This document shows positions 1 to 8,973 of a stretch of DNA of 40,527 bases, one piece after another; position 1 is the stretch's first letter, and each line of letters opens with the position of its first letter. The position numbers and the translations under genes are program-made. The notes below the pieces were generated by a model that did not search any database, was not told the origin of the DNA, and worked only from the letters and a program-made list of their open reading frames with translations. The DNA comes from Aneurinibacillus terranovensis DSM 18919 (lineage in GTDB: Bacteria; Bacillota; Bacilli; Aneurinibacillales; Aneurinibacillaceae). The stretch is taken from assembly GCF_000430625.1 (NCBI RefSeq), contig NZ_AUMJ01000053.1, positions 1 to 40,527 on the forward strand, read 5' to 3'.

Positions 1-1039
1 ATTGGTATTGACGTAAGTCTTCGTTCTCACCATGTACAATTCATGGCTGAGGATGGAACTTCAATCGCTTCATTCTCGGTTTCTAACGATCAGCAAGGGG
101 CCGATACCCTCATTCAAAAGATGATCGAGCAAGCTGAGAAAATAAATAGCCAACTCCTTCAAATCGGGATGGAGGCTACTTCGAATTTAGGTTGGCATTT
201 GGCTCATTACCTAAAAGAGCAACTGGATGTCGTTCACCCAAACTATAAAGTCAAAATTTACGTCATAAATGCAAGCAAAGTGGCTCGTTTTAAAAAAGGA
301 TACGATTCTCTTCCTAAGAAACGGATTGCGGCAGGATAATCCTTTCTCTAATCCGTTTGGAAATACAGGCCTGGCTGTGATTCAGGAATTGGAACCAGAA
401 CAAATCACAGCGATGCCTTTAGAAGAGCTCATTTCTTTTCTGAATGAAAAAGGAAAGAATCGATTTGAAAATCCAGAAGAAAGAGCAAAGTTTCTACAGA
501 AAATCGCCCGCTCTTCCTATCGCCTAAATAAAGCGATGGTGGAACCTGTCAATTTATCCTTGGCTACCACGCTTAACGTGATTAAGTATATGGAATCCGA
601 AGTCAAAAAGTTAGATAAAGCCATTGACAAGTTGTTAAAAACAATTCCTCAGACTCTTGAATCAGTAAAAGGAATTGGGCCTGTTTATGCAGCAGGCATC
701 ATTGCCGAAATCGGAGACATCAAAAGATTCAAGAGTCATCACGCATTAGCAAAATATGCCGGTCTGGTTTGGAACCAGCACCAGTCAGGTGAATTTGAGG
801 CCGAAGAGACCAGCCGAATACGTACAGGAAATAAGTACCTTCGGTACTATCTCGTTCAGGCAGCTGATTCCGTAAGGAAGCATTCCGAATACAAAGCGTT
901 TTACCAAAAGAAGTATAGTGAAGTTCCTAAGCATCAACACAAAGGAGCTCTCGTCCTTACCGCAAGAAAACTGGTACGGCTGGCATACACACTACTGCAT
1001 ACCAAGCAACTGTACACACCCCCTGAAAGGAGAGAGTAA
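1..1039 (+). pseudogene. IS110-family transposase, 5'-truncated by window edge, frameshifted and internally deleted
   Basis: The first reading frame opens at base 1 with the IGIDVS start of the DEDD (RuvC-like) domain of IS110 transposases and runs to a stop at 337-339. The protein then continues in the next frame from about base 330 to 1039. That second part holds the C-terminal transposase_20 region: VKGIGPVYAAGIIAEIGD, then ALAKYAGLVW, the HQSG serine motif, and RTGNKYLRYYL. Between the INASKVARFKKGY segment and NPFSNPFGNTGLAVI, the middle of the protein expected in a roughly 400-residue family member is missing; only about 345 codons are present in total. The copy therefore has both a frameshift and an internal deletion and should be inactive. 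Its true 5' end lies outside the window. It points toward the 3' end of the argGH operon but is separated from it by a terminator. Confidence 0.85.
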
Positions 1040-1343
1040 AAACCCGCCTTCAACCTTTTCCCAGAAATGTAAACCTACCTTATCAAAGTTTGTTTAGAAA
1101 ATTTTGATATTGTGTAGGTCTTCTTTGATGTTGTCTTATTTAGAGAAAAACAAGACGATCACATAATCATTTTCCAATTTGCATAAATCATCCCCTTGAC
1201 ATATCACCGCTGGGCTTAATTTTGTTAAATACTCTAATTCAAAAAATAGGCGGTTTGACCCCAATGTAAAAATCGAGTCAGTTGGTCCATTCCATCGCCA
1301 CACCACTCATCGCCACATCACTTCTACAGTTTTACGTTGGAAC
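1040..1343. other. Non-coding stretch, likely IS110 3' end plus AT-rich spacer
   Basis: This 300-base AT-rich stretch follows the transposase remnant and precedes the argH terminator. I see no open frame with a ribosome site. The proximal part probably contains the non-coding right end of the IS110 copy, but I cannot place its boundary because IS110 elements lack clear terminal inverted repeats and no second copy is present for comparison. Confidence 0.4.
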
Positions 1344-1375
1344 AAAAAAAACATCCCCGCCTATTGGCGAAGATG
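1344..1375 (-). terminator. Intrinsic terminator of argG-argH
   Basis: On the minus strand a 10-bp stem (CATCTTCGCC paired with GGCGGGGATG, with two G-U pairs) closes an AATA loop and is followed directly by eight T residues. It begins about 20 bases after the argH stop codon, a textbook rho-independent terminator. Confidence 0.9.
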
Positions 1376-1395
1376 ATTAAATGGCTATCTTATTT

Positions 1396-2820
1396 TTAGC
1401 GTAAAGAAACGTCTATTCTCTTATAATGTGCCTGCACCCATTCCTGGTTTTGCTGGACGGCATCAAACGCAGAGGCGATTTGCTTTTCTACCTGATTTTT
1501 CGCCGTTCCACCGAGAACGTTACGGGCGTTGACCACCTGCTGCGGGTCAAGGGCGGCATAGATATCATCACCGAAGAGTTCAGAGAACTGCTTATATTCT
1601 TCCAGCGTCAAATCCAGCAGGTATTTCCCCCACTCAATACAATAGAGAACCGTCTTGCCGACCACTTCATGCGCCTGGCGGAATGGCATTCCCTTATTAA
1701 CAAGGTAGTCCGCAAGGTCGGTAGCATTGGAAAAATCCTCAGCCACGGCCTGGCGCATTTTTTCTTTTCGTACCTTCATCGTGCGAATCATCGGCGCAAA
1801 CAGGGACAGGGCGCCATGGAGCGTCGCCACCGTGTCGAACATCCCTTCTTTATCTTCCTGCATATCTTTGTTATAAGCAAGAGGCAGACCTTTAAGTACT
1901 GTCAGCATTCCCATCAGGTTTCCGTAGACCCGTCCCGTTTTTCCGCGCACAAGTTCCGCTACATCCGGGTTTTTCTTCTGCGGCATAATACTGGACCCCG
2001 TACAGAAAGCGTCGTCCAATTCAACAAAGCCAAACTCGTTGCTCATCCACAGTATAAATTCTTCACAGAGGCGTGACAAATGGGCCATTAAAAGAGACGC
2101 ATTCGATAAAAATTCAATAATGAAATCACGGTCGCTCACCGCATCCATGCTGTTTGTGTAAACTGCATCAAATGCAAGGCGTTCCGCGACGTACTCCCGG
2201 TCAATCGGAAACGTGGTACCAGCTAGCGCACCCGCGCCGAGCGGAAAAATGTTGATGCGTTTCCAGCTGTCCATCAGGCGTTCAACATCCCGCTGCAGCA
2301 TCGAGTAGTACGCCATCAAATGGTGGGCAAACAGGACTGGCTGGGCACGCTGCAGGTGGGTATACCCCGGAAGAATCGTGTCCGTATTGTCTTTTGCCTG
2401 CTCAAGCAGCGCTTCCTGTACCTTCACGGTTAAATCAATCAGCTCTACGACCCGCGCCCGCAGATACAGGTGCATATCAAGGGCAACCTGGTCATTACGG
2501 CTTCTGCCTGTATGCAGTTTGCCGCCGACCGGTCCGATTTGTTCGATCAGCATTTTTTCGATGTTCATATGAACATCTTCATTGGAAATGGTAAACTCAG
2601 CTTCCCCCGCTTCAATAACGGCCGCTACTTTTTTCAGACCTTCTGTAATGGCTGAGGCTTCTTCTTCCTTAATAATTCCGCATTTTCCGAGCATAGCAAC
2701 ATGGGCGAGGCTGCCGATAATATCTTCTTTCCAAAGCTGCTGATCAAAGGAAATGGATGCTGTGTATTCCTCTACAAGCTTATCTGTTGCTTTCGTAAAT
2801 CTACCGCCCCACAGTTTCAT
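1396..2820 (-). CDS. argH: Argininosuccinate lyase
   Basis: Cleaves argininosuccinate to arginine and fumarate, the last step of arginine synthesis, in the cytoplasm. The 474-residue length is normal. The N-terminus MKLWGGRF and the fumarase/aspartase superfamily signature [12 protein letters not shown] (about residues 275-290, with the catalytic serine loop) are intact, as are the [12 protein letters not shown] and [10 protein letters not shown] substrate-binding blocks. The start ATG overlaps the argG stop in an ATGA arrangement, so the two genes are translationally coupled. There is no strong separate ribosome site. The gene is followed by an intrinsic terminator and is the last gene of a two-gene operon driven from the ARG-box promoter upstream of argG. 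Confidence 0.97.
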   Translation of the reverse strand: MKLWGGRFTKATDKLVEEYTASISFDQQLWKEDIIGSLAHVAMLGKCGIIKEEEASAITEGLKKVAAVIEAGEAEFTISNEDVHMNIEKMLIEQIGPVGGKLHTGRSRNDQVALDMHLYLRARVVELIDLTVKVQEALLEQAKDNTDTILPGYTHLQRAQPVLFAHHLMAYYSMLQRDVERLMDSWKRINIFPLGAGALAGTTFPIDREYVAERLAFDAVYTNSMDAVSDRDFIIEFLSNASLLMAHLSRLCEEFILWMSNEFGFVELDDAFCTGSSIMPQKKNPDVAELVRGKTGRVYGNLMGMLTVLKGLPLAYNKDMQEDKEGMFDTVATLHGALSLFAPMIRTMKVRKEKMRQAVAEDFSNATDLADYLVNKGMPFRQAHEVVGKTVLYCIEWGKYLLDLTLEEYKQFSELFGDDIYAALDPQQVVNARNVLGGTAKNQVEKQIASAFDAVQQNQEWVQAHYKRIDVSLR

Positions 2821-4070
2821 TGGGTCACAGCTTCTTTCTTATCGATCACCACGGCTTTCGGAGTGTTATCCAGTTGGTCTTTATTGACCTGAACAAACAC
2901 TTTCGTTGGCATACCGTACAGCTTGATGAAGCCAAGGGCCGCATTATGGTCAAATGTGTCCTCTGTGCTGTATGTGGCAAGCTTTTCATCGTATAGAGAT
3001 GATGCCGATTTTCTGCCGACTACGATCGCATGGCCTTTGAACAGCTTAACGCGCACCGTACCGGTTACGAACTTCTGGGTCTCTTCAACAAAGGCTTTCA
3101 ATGCGTCCATAATCGGCGAGAACCACAGAGCTTCGTAGATAACCTGGGATACTTTATGCTCAATAATCGGTTTAAACTGGGCAACTTCGCGCGGCTGTGT
3201 TAAGAATTCAAGCTCGCGGTGGGCAAGGATTAATGTCATCGCACCCGGGGCTTCATACACTTCACGTGATTTAATTCCAACAAGGCGGTTTTCTACGTGG
3301 TCGATGCGGCCTACCCCATGTTTGCCGGCAATTTTATTGAGCTCAAGAATAAGTTCGCTCAACGCCATGGTCGTTCCGTTTAACGCGACCGGTTTTCCCT
3401 GAATGAATTCAATTTCGATTTCTTCCGGTGTATCCGGTGTATCGGCCAGTTCAGCCGTCAGGTGATAAGCGCCGGCCGGCGGCTCGTTCCACGGATTTTC
3501 CAGTACCCCGCACTCGCAGGAACGGCCCCACAGATTCATGTCAATGCTGTATGGATTATCCAAATCAATCGGAATCGGAATATTATGTTCGGCAGCATAT
3601 TGAATTTCTTCATCGCGGCTCATTCCCCATTCACGTACAGGCGCCACGATTTTTAAATCAGGGTTAAGTGCGGTGATGGAAACATCGAAACGAACCTGGT
3701 CATTCCCTTTTCCGGTGCAGCCATGCGCAATGGCTACAGCACCTTCTTCCGCCGCAATGTCCACAAGAACTTTAGAGATAAGCGGGCGGGAAAGCGCGGA
3801 GACAAGCGGATATTTTCCTTCATACATGGCATTTGCTTTCAGGGCCGGAAGCACAAATTCATTCGCGAACAATTCCTTCGCATCCACAACATAGGACTTA
3901 ACGGCTCCAACCTGCAGCGCTTTATCACGAATGAAGTCAAGATCCTTACCTTCCCCCACATCAAGCGCAACCGCAATCACATCATAATTGTATTTCTCCT
4001 GCAACCATTTGATAGCTACAGATGTATCTAAACCACCGGAATATGCCAGAATAATTTTTTCTTTTGCCAT
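2817..4070 (-). CDS. argG: Argininosuccinate synthase
   Basis: Joins citrulline and aspartate with ATP hydrolysis to AMP, giving argininosuccinate. The 417-residue protein starts [19 protein letters not shown], containing the N-type ATP pyrophosphatase loop SGGLDTS near residues 10-16. The [13 protein letters not shown] block and the GRSCECG segment typical of this family follow. A GGGAAGGG sequence upstream of the ATG can act as ribosome site. It is first in the argG-argH operon, with a 4-base overlap to argH. A sigma-A-like promoter overlapped by two ARG-box-like sequences lies about 40-75 bases upstream, so repression by ArgR/AhrC with arginine is expected. The C-terminal extension of about ten residues beyond the core is unremarkable. 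Confidence 0.97.
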   Translation of the reverse strand: MAKEKIILAYSGGLDTSVAIKWLQEKYNYDVIAVALDVGEGKDLDFIRDKALQVGAVKSYVVDAKELFANEFVLPALKANAMYEGKYPLVSALSRPLISKVLVDIAAEEGAVAIAHGCTGKGNDQVRFDVSITALNPDLKIVAPVREWGMSRDEEIQYAAEHNIPIPIDLDNPYSIDMNLWGRSCECGVLENPWNEPPAGAYHLTAELADTPDTPEEIEIEFIQGKPVALNGTTMALSELILELNKIAGKHGVGRIDHVENRLVGIKSREVYEAPGAMTLILAHRELEFLTQPREVAQFKPIIEHKVSQVIYEALWFSPIMDALKAFVEETQKFVTGTVRVKLFKGHAIVVGRKSASSLYDEKLATYSTEDTFDHNAALGFIKLYGMPTKVFVQVNKDQLDNTPKAVVIDKKEAVTQ

Positions 4071-4107
4071 TAGTAGAACCCTTCCCTTCGTTAAATACGA
4101 TAACCTT

Positions 4108-4146
4108 TATGCAATATTATGCACTCAGATTTATAAAAATGCAATA
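4108..4146 (-). promoter_or_regulatory. argG promoter overlapped by two ARG boxes (ArgR/AhrC operator)
   Basis: Read on the minus strand there is a -35 TTGCAT (4139-4144), a 17-base spacer and a -10 CATAAT (4116-4121). Two sequences resembling the Bacillus ARG box (consensus around TGAATAAAAATKCA) cover it: ATTTATAAAAATGCAATA at 4129-4146 as written on the plus strand, and TTATGCAATATTATGC at 4108-4123. A further upstream TTGACA at 4168-4173 has only a poor -10. Operator assignment is by similarity to known ArgR sites. Confidence 0.65.
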
Positions 4147-4181
4147 CAAATTTATTTAGTTCTTTATTGTCAAACGATTCA

Positions 4182-6617
4182 CTACCTTTTGGCATCAATT
4201 ACTTCTTCGATTTTGTTCGCGCCATCAGACATCCGTTCAAGTCGCGCATTCACCCGACCAAACAGCGTATCGTCGGGAAAACCTCCGAATTCATCCCGGT
4301 CTCCCGCAACTACCCCCGTTAGAATTTCGATACCTTCTTCGATGGTGCTCACCTGCCAGATATGGAAAAAGCCCTGTTTAACCGCGTCGACCACTTCCTG
4401 GCGCAGCATTAAGTTCTTCACATTCTGGCGGGGAATGATAACCCCCTGTTCGCCTGTTAGCCCGACGGCCTCACAAACAGCGAAAAAGCCCTCTATTTTT
4501 TCGTTCACGCCCCCGATTGGTTGGATTTCACCCCACTGGTTCACCGAACCGGTAACGGCAATCGCCTGTTTAATCGGAATGTCAGAAAGCGAGGAAAGCA
4601 AAGCGTATAATTCCGTGCTTGACGCGCTATCTCCATCGATCATGCTGTACGTCTGCTCAAACGTAAGGCTTGCCGATAGGGGCAATGGCTTATCCTGCGC
4701 AAACAGACCGGCAAGATATCCGCTTAAAATGAGCAAACCTTTGTGGTGGATCTGGCCGCTGAGTGCTGTTTCACGCTCAATGTTGATAATCCCCTGGCGG
4801 CCTGTAAACGTCTGTGCCGTGATCCGGTGGGGCTGGCCGAAAGCGTAATTGCCAATCTGTAGCACAGCAAGCCCATTAATTTGCCCGACTTTTTCTCCGG
4901 TTACATCTACCATAATCGTTCCCTCTTCAATGAGCGAACGGAGTTTTTCATCCACACGATTTGATCTATATTCCTGTTCATCAAGCGCCTGCCTTACATG
5001 CCCGGCATCAACGATAGCCACACCGGCTTCTTCCGCCCAATAGCTTGCTTCTACTAACAGGCGGGTCATTTCATGAAATCTTGTAGAAAGTTTACGCTGA
5101 TCCCCGACAAGCCGCGAACTATAGTCAATCAGCGCAGCGAGCGCGGAACGGCTGAAGGGAAGCAAGCCTTGTTCATCGCAGTAATTGCGGACAAACGCGG
5201 CGAATTTCTGATAGTGGGCCGAATTCTTGTTCATTTCTGTATCAAATTCTACTTTCACTTTAAATAGCTTGTGAAAGTCTTCATCCAATTCTGATAACAA
5301 TTCATACAAGTCCGGCGTTCCAATCAGGACAACCTTTATATTGAGCGGAATCGGCTCAGGCTTTAGCCCTGCCGAAGCGACAAGTCCGCGTTCTTCCGGA
5401 ATATTTTCGATGCGTATGCGCCCTGTTTTTAACGTTCGCTTTAAAACATTCCAGGACAGCGGATTGCTGAGAAGTTCACCGGCCTGCAGAATCAAATACC
5501 CGCCATTGGCAAGATGCAAAGCGCCCGGCTTAATCATGGTAAAATCGGTCATCATCGTCCCGAAAGATCCTTTGTACTCGATTTTGCCAAACATATTGTA
5601 ATACGTTGGGTTATTTTCAATAATCGCGGGGGCGCCGCGCAGCTCCTTATTATCAACAAACACATTTACTTTATACCGGGTCAGATTATTAGGAGTTCCC
5701 TGCAGCAATTGTGCCATCTGGCTCTTTTCATTATCTTCTGCTTCCTTAAAGAAGTGATAATTCTCTATTAAATCTGTTTCATACGCATATAAATAACGCT
5801 GAATTTTTTCATCCGTATAGTTCTCGAGCAGCGGCAGGAAAAGGTGGTGAACGGCATAACGGGCCGAATCTTTATTCAATTGGGCAATCTCCTGCTCCAT
5901 TTCCTTTTCAATAAGCTGTATCTGCCGACTGATCTCGCTGACTTCATTCTCAATCTGCTTGCCTTTCTCGGCAATCTCTTTTTTTAGCGATTCGGAAAGC
6001 TGGTTGTATTCTTCCTTGCTGAGCGGTTTGCCGAATTGCAGAGGAACGGTTACAATTTCACCCTGGGGCATCCGTTCGAGTGAAAAATTCAATTCTCTCG
6101 CGTGATCCTCTACTTGCTTCCATATGTCCTTTGCTTTATTTTCATAGTTTTGAATAACAAAGCGGCGGTGTTTTTCATAGTCGTCTCCTGCGAACACTTT
6201 GCGCACTTCCCGTTCCACATCGCGCAGAAGTTCATCTATCTGACCTTCAAAGATACGAACCGTCCCGGCTGGAAAGGATAGTACATTTGGGCAGTCAGGC
6301 CGGTCAAAATTATAAACGTAGCACCAGTCAAGCGGCACCGGCTTACTATTGGCTATCTCCCTGATTTTCGTCCGGGCATATGTGGTTTTGCCGGTGCCCG
6401 AAGGCCCAACCAGAAATAAATTATAGCCAGACTGCCGGACCTTCAATCCGAAATCCATCGCTTTCACGGCGCGGTCCTGCCCGATAATCCCTTCCCGCAG
6501 CGGCTCAACCTCCCGGGTGGTCTCACACGCGAATTCCTCGGGCTGCGTCATCAGCCGCAGCAGATGAACCGGTACTTTCCTTGCATCCATTGTTTGCTGT
6601 GATACTCTTTTCACCAT
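4182..6617 (-). CDS. AAA/Lon-family ATP-dependent protease (LonB/COG1067-like)
   Basis: An 811-residue ATP-dependent serine protease of the group with an AAA_32-type ATPase domain and a C-terminal Lon S16 protease domain. A Walker A GPSGTGKT lies near residues 71-78. A long charged helical region around residues 190-270 looks like a coiled-coil insertion. The protease domain carries GDSASSTELY with the catalytic serine near 664 and IPIKQAIAVTGS with the catalytic lysine near 683, so the Ser-Lys dyad is intact. I prefer the ATG at 6617 because GAGAGG sits 9 bases upstream; the ATG at 6626 lies almost on top of that sequence. It lacks the N-terminal substrate domain of classical LonA. It has its own promoter and a palindrome in the leader. 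It follows a two-component system, possibly linking it to envelope or protein-quality stress (inference). Confidence 0.9.
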   Translation of the reverse strand: MVKRVSQQTMDARKVPVHLLRLMTQPEEFACETTREVEPLREGIIGQDRAVKAMDFGLKVRQSGYNLFLVGPSGTGKTTYARTKIREIANSKPVPLDWCYVYNFDRPDCPNVLSFPAGTVRIFEGQIDELLRDVEREVRKVFAGDDYEKHRRFVIQNYENKAKDIWKQVEDHARELNFSLERMPQGEIVTVPLQFGKPLSKEEYNQLSESLKKEIAEKGKQIENEVSEISRQIQLIEKEMEQEIAQLNKDSARYAVHHLFLPLLENYTDEKIQRYLYAYETDLIENYHFFKEAEDNEKSQMAQLLQGTPNNLTRYKVNVFVDNKELRGAPAIIENNPTYYNMFGKIEYKGSFGTMMTDFTMIKPGALHLANGGYLILQAGELLSNPLSWNVLKRTLKTGRIRIENIPEERGLVASAGLKPEPIPLNIKVVLIGTPDLYELLSELDEDFHKLFKVKVEFDTEMNKNSAHYQKFAAFVRNYCDEQGLLPFSRSALAALIDYSSRLVGDQRKLSTRFHEMTRLLVEASYWAEEAGVAIVDAGHVRQALDEQEYRSNRVDEKLRSLIEEGTIMVDVTGEKVGQINGLAVLQIGNYAFGQPHRITAQTFTGRQGIINIERETALSGQIHHKGLLILSGYLAGLFAQDKPLPLSASLTFEQTYSMIDGDSASSTELYALLSSLSDIPIKQAIAVTGSVNQWGEIQPIGGVNEKIEGFFAVCEAVGLTGEQGVIIPRQNVKNLMLRQEVVDAVKQGFFHIWQVSTIEEGIEILTGVVAGDRDEFGGFPDDTLFGRVNARLERMSDGANKIEEVIDAKR

Positions 6618-6653
6618 TCCGCCCATCCTCTCCCTATTGGAGTAGCAAAAATT

Positions 6654-6673
6654 ATTCGAAGATTATTTCGAAT
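6654..6673. promoter_or_regulatory. Perfect inverted repeat, candidate operator in the protease leader
   Basis: ATTCGAA-N6-TTCGAAT is a perfect 7-bp palindrome located just downstream of the predicted -10, covering about +4 to +24 of the transcript. It does not match CIRCE, CtsR or LexA consensus sites, so the cognate regulator is unknown. Confidence 0.5.
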
Positions 6674-6683
6674 CATTACTTCC

Positions 6684-6712
6684 ATTATAGAAGCAAAGGA
6701 AAAGATGGACAA
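6684..6712 (-). promoter_or_regulatory. Sigma-A-like promoter for the Lon-family protease
   Basis: On the minus strand: -35 TTGTCC (6707-6712), 17-base spacer, -10 TATAAT (6684-6689), about 70 bases upstream of the protease start codon and just beyond the histidine kinase stop codon. Confidence 0.65.
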
Positions 6713-6720
6713 AGGAATTT

Positions 6721-8178
6721 TTAAGAGGGCAGGATTAGTCTGAAAACGGTTCCTTTACTTGATGTGTGAAGCAGCAGCAAATCCCCTCCGTGCGCCCGGG
6801 CAAGCAGGCGGCTGAGCGGCAGGCCCAATCCTAATCCGTGCCCGCTTATCCGATCCTTATGGCCCCGATAAAACCGTTCGAAAATATACGGCTTTTCGTG
6901 TTCCGATATGCCCTTTCCGTTATCGAACACGTCTATGATAATCTGCCTTTTCTCTTCGTTTATTTGGGTATTAATAGTAATCTGTTCAGCTCCGGCATCC
7001 CGGCTGTTTGTAAGCAAATTCATAAGAATTTGCCGGAGGCGCCCTGCGTCGCCCATTACCCATATATCTTCATTCTCCACTTGATGTCCCTCATCATGGT
7101 TAGCATTCATCTGGAAATGTATATCGGAGAAATCGTCGAGCGATTTAAGCTGGCGGATGACACCAGAGATAAGTTCGGTAATATTAACAGGCTTGTATTC
7201 AGCCGATGTGGCTGCCGCTCCAGCTTCAAGCGAGGAGAATTCCAGTAAATCTTCGACCATACGCTGCAACCGTTTCGCTTCGTCAAGCGAAATCGCAAGA
7301 AATTCATCCGCCTCCTTATCGGCCACGACCCCGCTCTGGACCGCCTGAATCATTCCGCGAATCGAGGTCACAGGCGTTCGCAGTTCATGGGAAACCCCGG
7401 CCAGTAAATCACTGCGCAGTCGTTCAAGCTGTTCAAGGCGGGAAGCCATATCGCGAAACGAATGGACAACCTGCTGCAGTTCCTCCTCTTTTAAAGGCCC
7501 TTCCGGAAGCGATGGATGATATTCACCCTCGGCCACCTGACGGGCGGCCTGGGCAAGCTCGCGCAGCGGACGGGTGAGGCGGCGGGAAAGAAAATAAATG
7601 ACTAGCCAGCCAAGCAGCGCAATGATCGCGCTAAATACGCCTAATAAAGAGAATTGGCGGCGCAGCTGGAGCGACGTACTCATCGCAGGCATGCTTAAGT
7701 AAAGGGCTTTTTGGACGGTGTTATTATGATAAATAGGCACGCCCACACGCAGCCACGTTTGCCCTCCCACATTAATTTTTTCCCGGACGTTCTTACCGGC
7801 CAGCACTTTTTTGTAAGACGCAGGAATGTTCTCCAATTCAAAAGGCACTGCAATCTTGGAAATAATCATCTCCGTGGCGCCCGATACACCCACTACCTGC
7901 ATAATAACGAGGTGGGGAATTCTAATTGATTTAATTCCGTGAAGTCCAGTAAAGGGTTTGTTTTCCTCAAACAACCGCTCATATGTCTCAGACTGCTGTT
8001 CCGCACGCAGCTGCAAAAGCTGAAAACTTTGTTCATATGCATTCGTGCGCACCCACATACCGATAAATAAAACAATAATAACGATGGCGGCAAGCAGCAT
8101 AACAGCATACTGCATCGTCCAAACGCGCAGCAGAGGGGCCGAATTTGCCGATTGTTTTTTAAATTTTTTATACCACAC
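6721..8178 (-). CDS. Membrane sensor histidine kinase (HAMP-HisKA-HATPase)
   Basis: A 485-residue class I sensor kinase. I place the start at the GTG at 8178, which overlaps the response-regulator stop codon; the longer open frame reaching 8271 would run through the regulator's conserved C-terminus. Transmembrane segment 1 lies at about residues 22-43. An extracytoplasmic sensor region of about 135 residues follows, then transmembrane segment 2 (about 178-197), a HAMP linker, and the HisKA box SHELRTP with the phospho-accepting His near residue 264. A HATPase domain with DNGKGISEHEKPYIFERFYRG and GLGLGLPLSRLL completes it. It forms an operon with the OmpR-type regulator. The signal is unknown; the secreted helical protein encoded just upstream may be a target or accessory. 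Confidence 0.9.
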   Translation of the reverse strand: MWYKKFKKQSANSAPLLRVWTMQYAVMLLAAIVIIVLFIGMWVRTNAYEQSFQLLQLRAEQQSETYERLFEENKPFTGLHGIKSIRIPHLVIMQVVGVSGATEMIISKIAVPFELENIPASYKKVLAGKNVREKINVGGQTWLRVGVPIYHNNTVQKALYLSMPAMSTSLQLRRQFSLLGVFSAIIALLGWLVIYFLSRRLTRPLRELAQAARQVAEGEYHPSLPEGPLKEEELQQVVHSFRDMASRLEQLERLRSDLLAGVSHELRTPVTSIRGMIQAVQSGVVADKEADEFLAISLDEAKRLQRMVEDLLEFSSLEAGAAATSAEYKPVNITELISGVIRQLKSLDDFSDIHFQMNANHDEGHQVENEDIWVMGDAGRLRQILMNLLTNSRDAGAEQITINTQINEEKRQIIIDVFDNGKGISEHEKPYIFERFYRGHKDRISGHGLGLGLPLSRLLARAHGGDLLLLHTSSKGTVFRLILPS

Positions 8179-8845
8179 GCAGCATATACCCCACTCCACG
8201 AAGTGTGACAATCTCGCCTTCTTCGGCAGGCCAATTACGCAGACATTTACGCAATCGCTTAATCGCGACATCTACCGCACGGTCTCCCCCTTCATAATCC
8301 ATCCCCCACACGCGGTCAAGTAGCTGTTCCCGGCTAAAACCCTGATTAGGATGGCGTGCCAAAAAAGAGAGGAGCTCCCAATCGCGCGGTGTAATGGAGA
8401 CGGCTTGTCCCCCGCACAGCGCCTGGCGCGCCGTAAAATCAATAACTAGACTGCCAAGCTGAACCTGCTCGGATTCTACAAGGTGGATCGGCCGGCGAAG
8501 TACAGCCTGGACTCTGGCCACCACTTCTTCCGGGTCAAACGGTTTGGCTATGTAATCATCGGCGCCGTGCTTAAAACCGTAAAGACGGTCTTTTACCTCA
8601 CCGCGGGCGGTTAAAATAATGACGGGACAGCTGCTTTGTTTGCGAATGACGTCAAGGATCTCCCACCCCTCTTTGTCAGGAAGCATAAGATCAAGCAGCA
8701 CGAGGTCAGGCTTGCACTCCTGAAAAGCCCGGATCGCATCTTCCCCGTTGGAGGCGAGGAAAACACTATACCCGGCATTTTTTAAATACACTTCCAGAAG
8801 GCGGGCGATCGGAAACTCATCTTCTACAACAAGAATACGCGACAT
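8168..8845 (-). CDS. OmpR/PhoB-family response regulator
   Basis: A 225-residue DNA-binding response regulator. The receiver domain (about 1-115) has the acidic pair in VVEDE, the phospho-acceptor Asp near residue 52 in LLDLMLPD, and the conserved Lys near 101 in IAKPFD. The C-terminal winged helix (about 125-225) ends with DVAIKRLRKCLRN and LRGVGYMLRVV. A ribosome site AAAGGAG precedes the ATG. The stop codon overlaps the start of the histidine kinase, so the pair is coupled. A 30-base palindrome lies in the gap between this gene and the secreted-protein gene upstream. Confidence 0.95.
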   Translation of the reverse strand: MSRILVVEDEFPIARLLEVYLKNAGYSVFLASNGEDAIRAFQECKPDLVLLDLMLPDKEGWEILDVIRKQSSCPVIILTARGEVKDRLYGFKHGADDYIAKPFDPEEVVARVQAVLRRPIHLVESEQVQLGSLVIDFTARQALCGGQAVSITPRDWELLSFLARHPNQGFSREQLLDRVWGMDYEGGDRAVDVAIKRLRKCLRNWPAEEGEIVTLRGVGYMLRVV

Positions 8846-8903
8846 ACGGACGCTCCTTTGCTAACGAACAAATTAACTTTTCTCTGCGATACTGATACTA
8901 TAG

Positions 8904-8933
8904 CAAATCCCCGGCTTAAACGCCGAGGATTTG
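8904..8933. repeat. 12-bp stem palindrome without U-tract
   Basis: CAAATCCCCGGC and GCCGAGGATTTG form a 12-bp stem (one G-U pair in RNA) around a 6-base TTAAAC loop. No T-run follows on either strand, so it is not a standard terminator. It lies between the secreted-protein stop and the response-regulator start and could be an mRNA processing or stabilising hairpin, an operator, or a transposon-end remnant. Confidence 0.55.
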
Positions 8934-8973
8934 TGAAATCGTGCAGTTGAATTTTATTTTTGCCTGTCAATAT

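Noticed and set aside
1426-2076. Plus-strand open frame of 216 codons
   Set aside because: Antisense shadow of argH; no ribosome site, composition of a non-coding frame, while argH is full length and motif-complete.
3988-4848. Plus-strand open frame of 286 codons spanning the argG promoter
   Set aside because: Covers a well-defined minus-strand promoter and the protease C-terminus; Ser-rich translation with no domain.
6654-6673. CIRCE (HrcA) or LexA operator
   Set aside because: CIRCE is TTAGCACTC-N9-GAGTGCTAA and LexA sites in Firmicutes centre on GAAC-N4-GTTC; neither matches.
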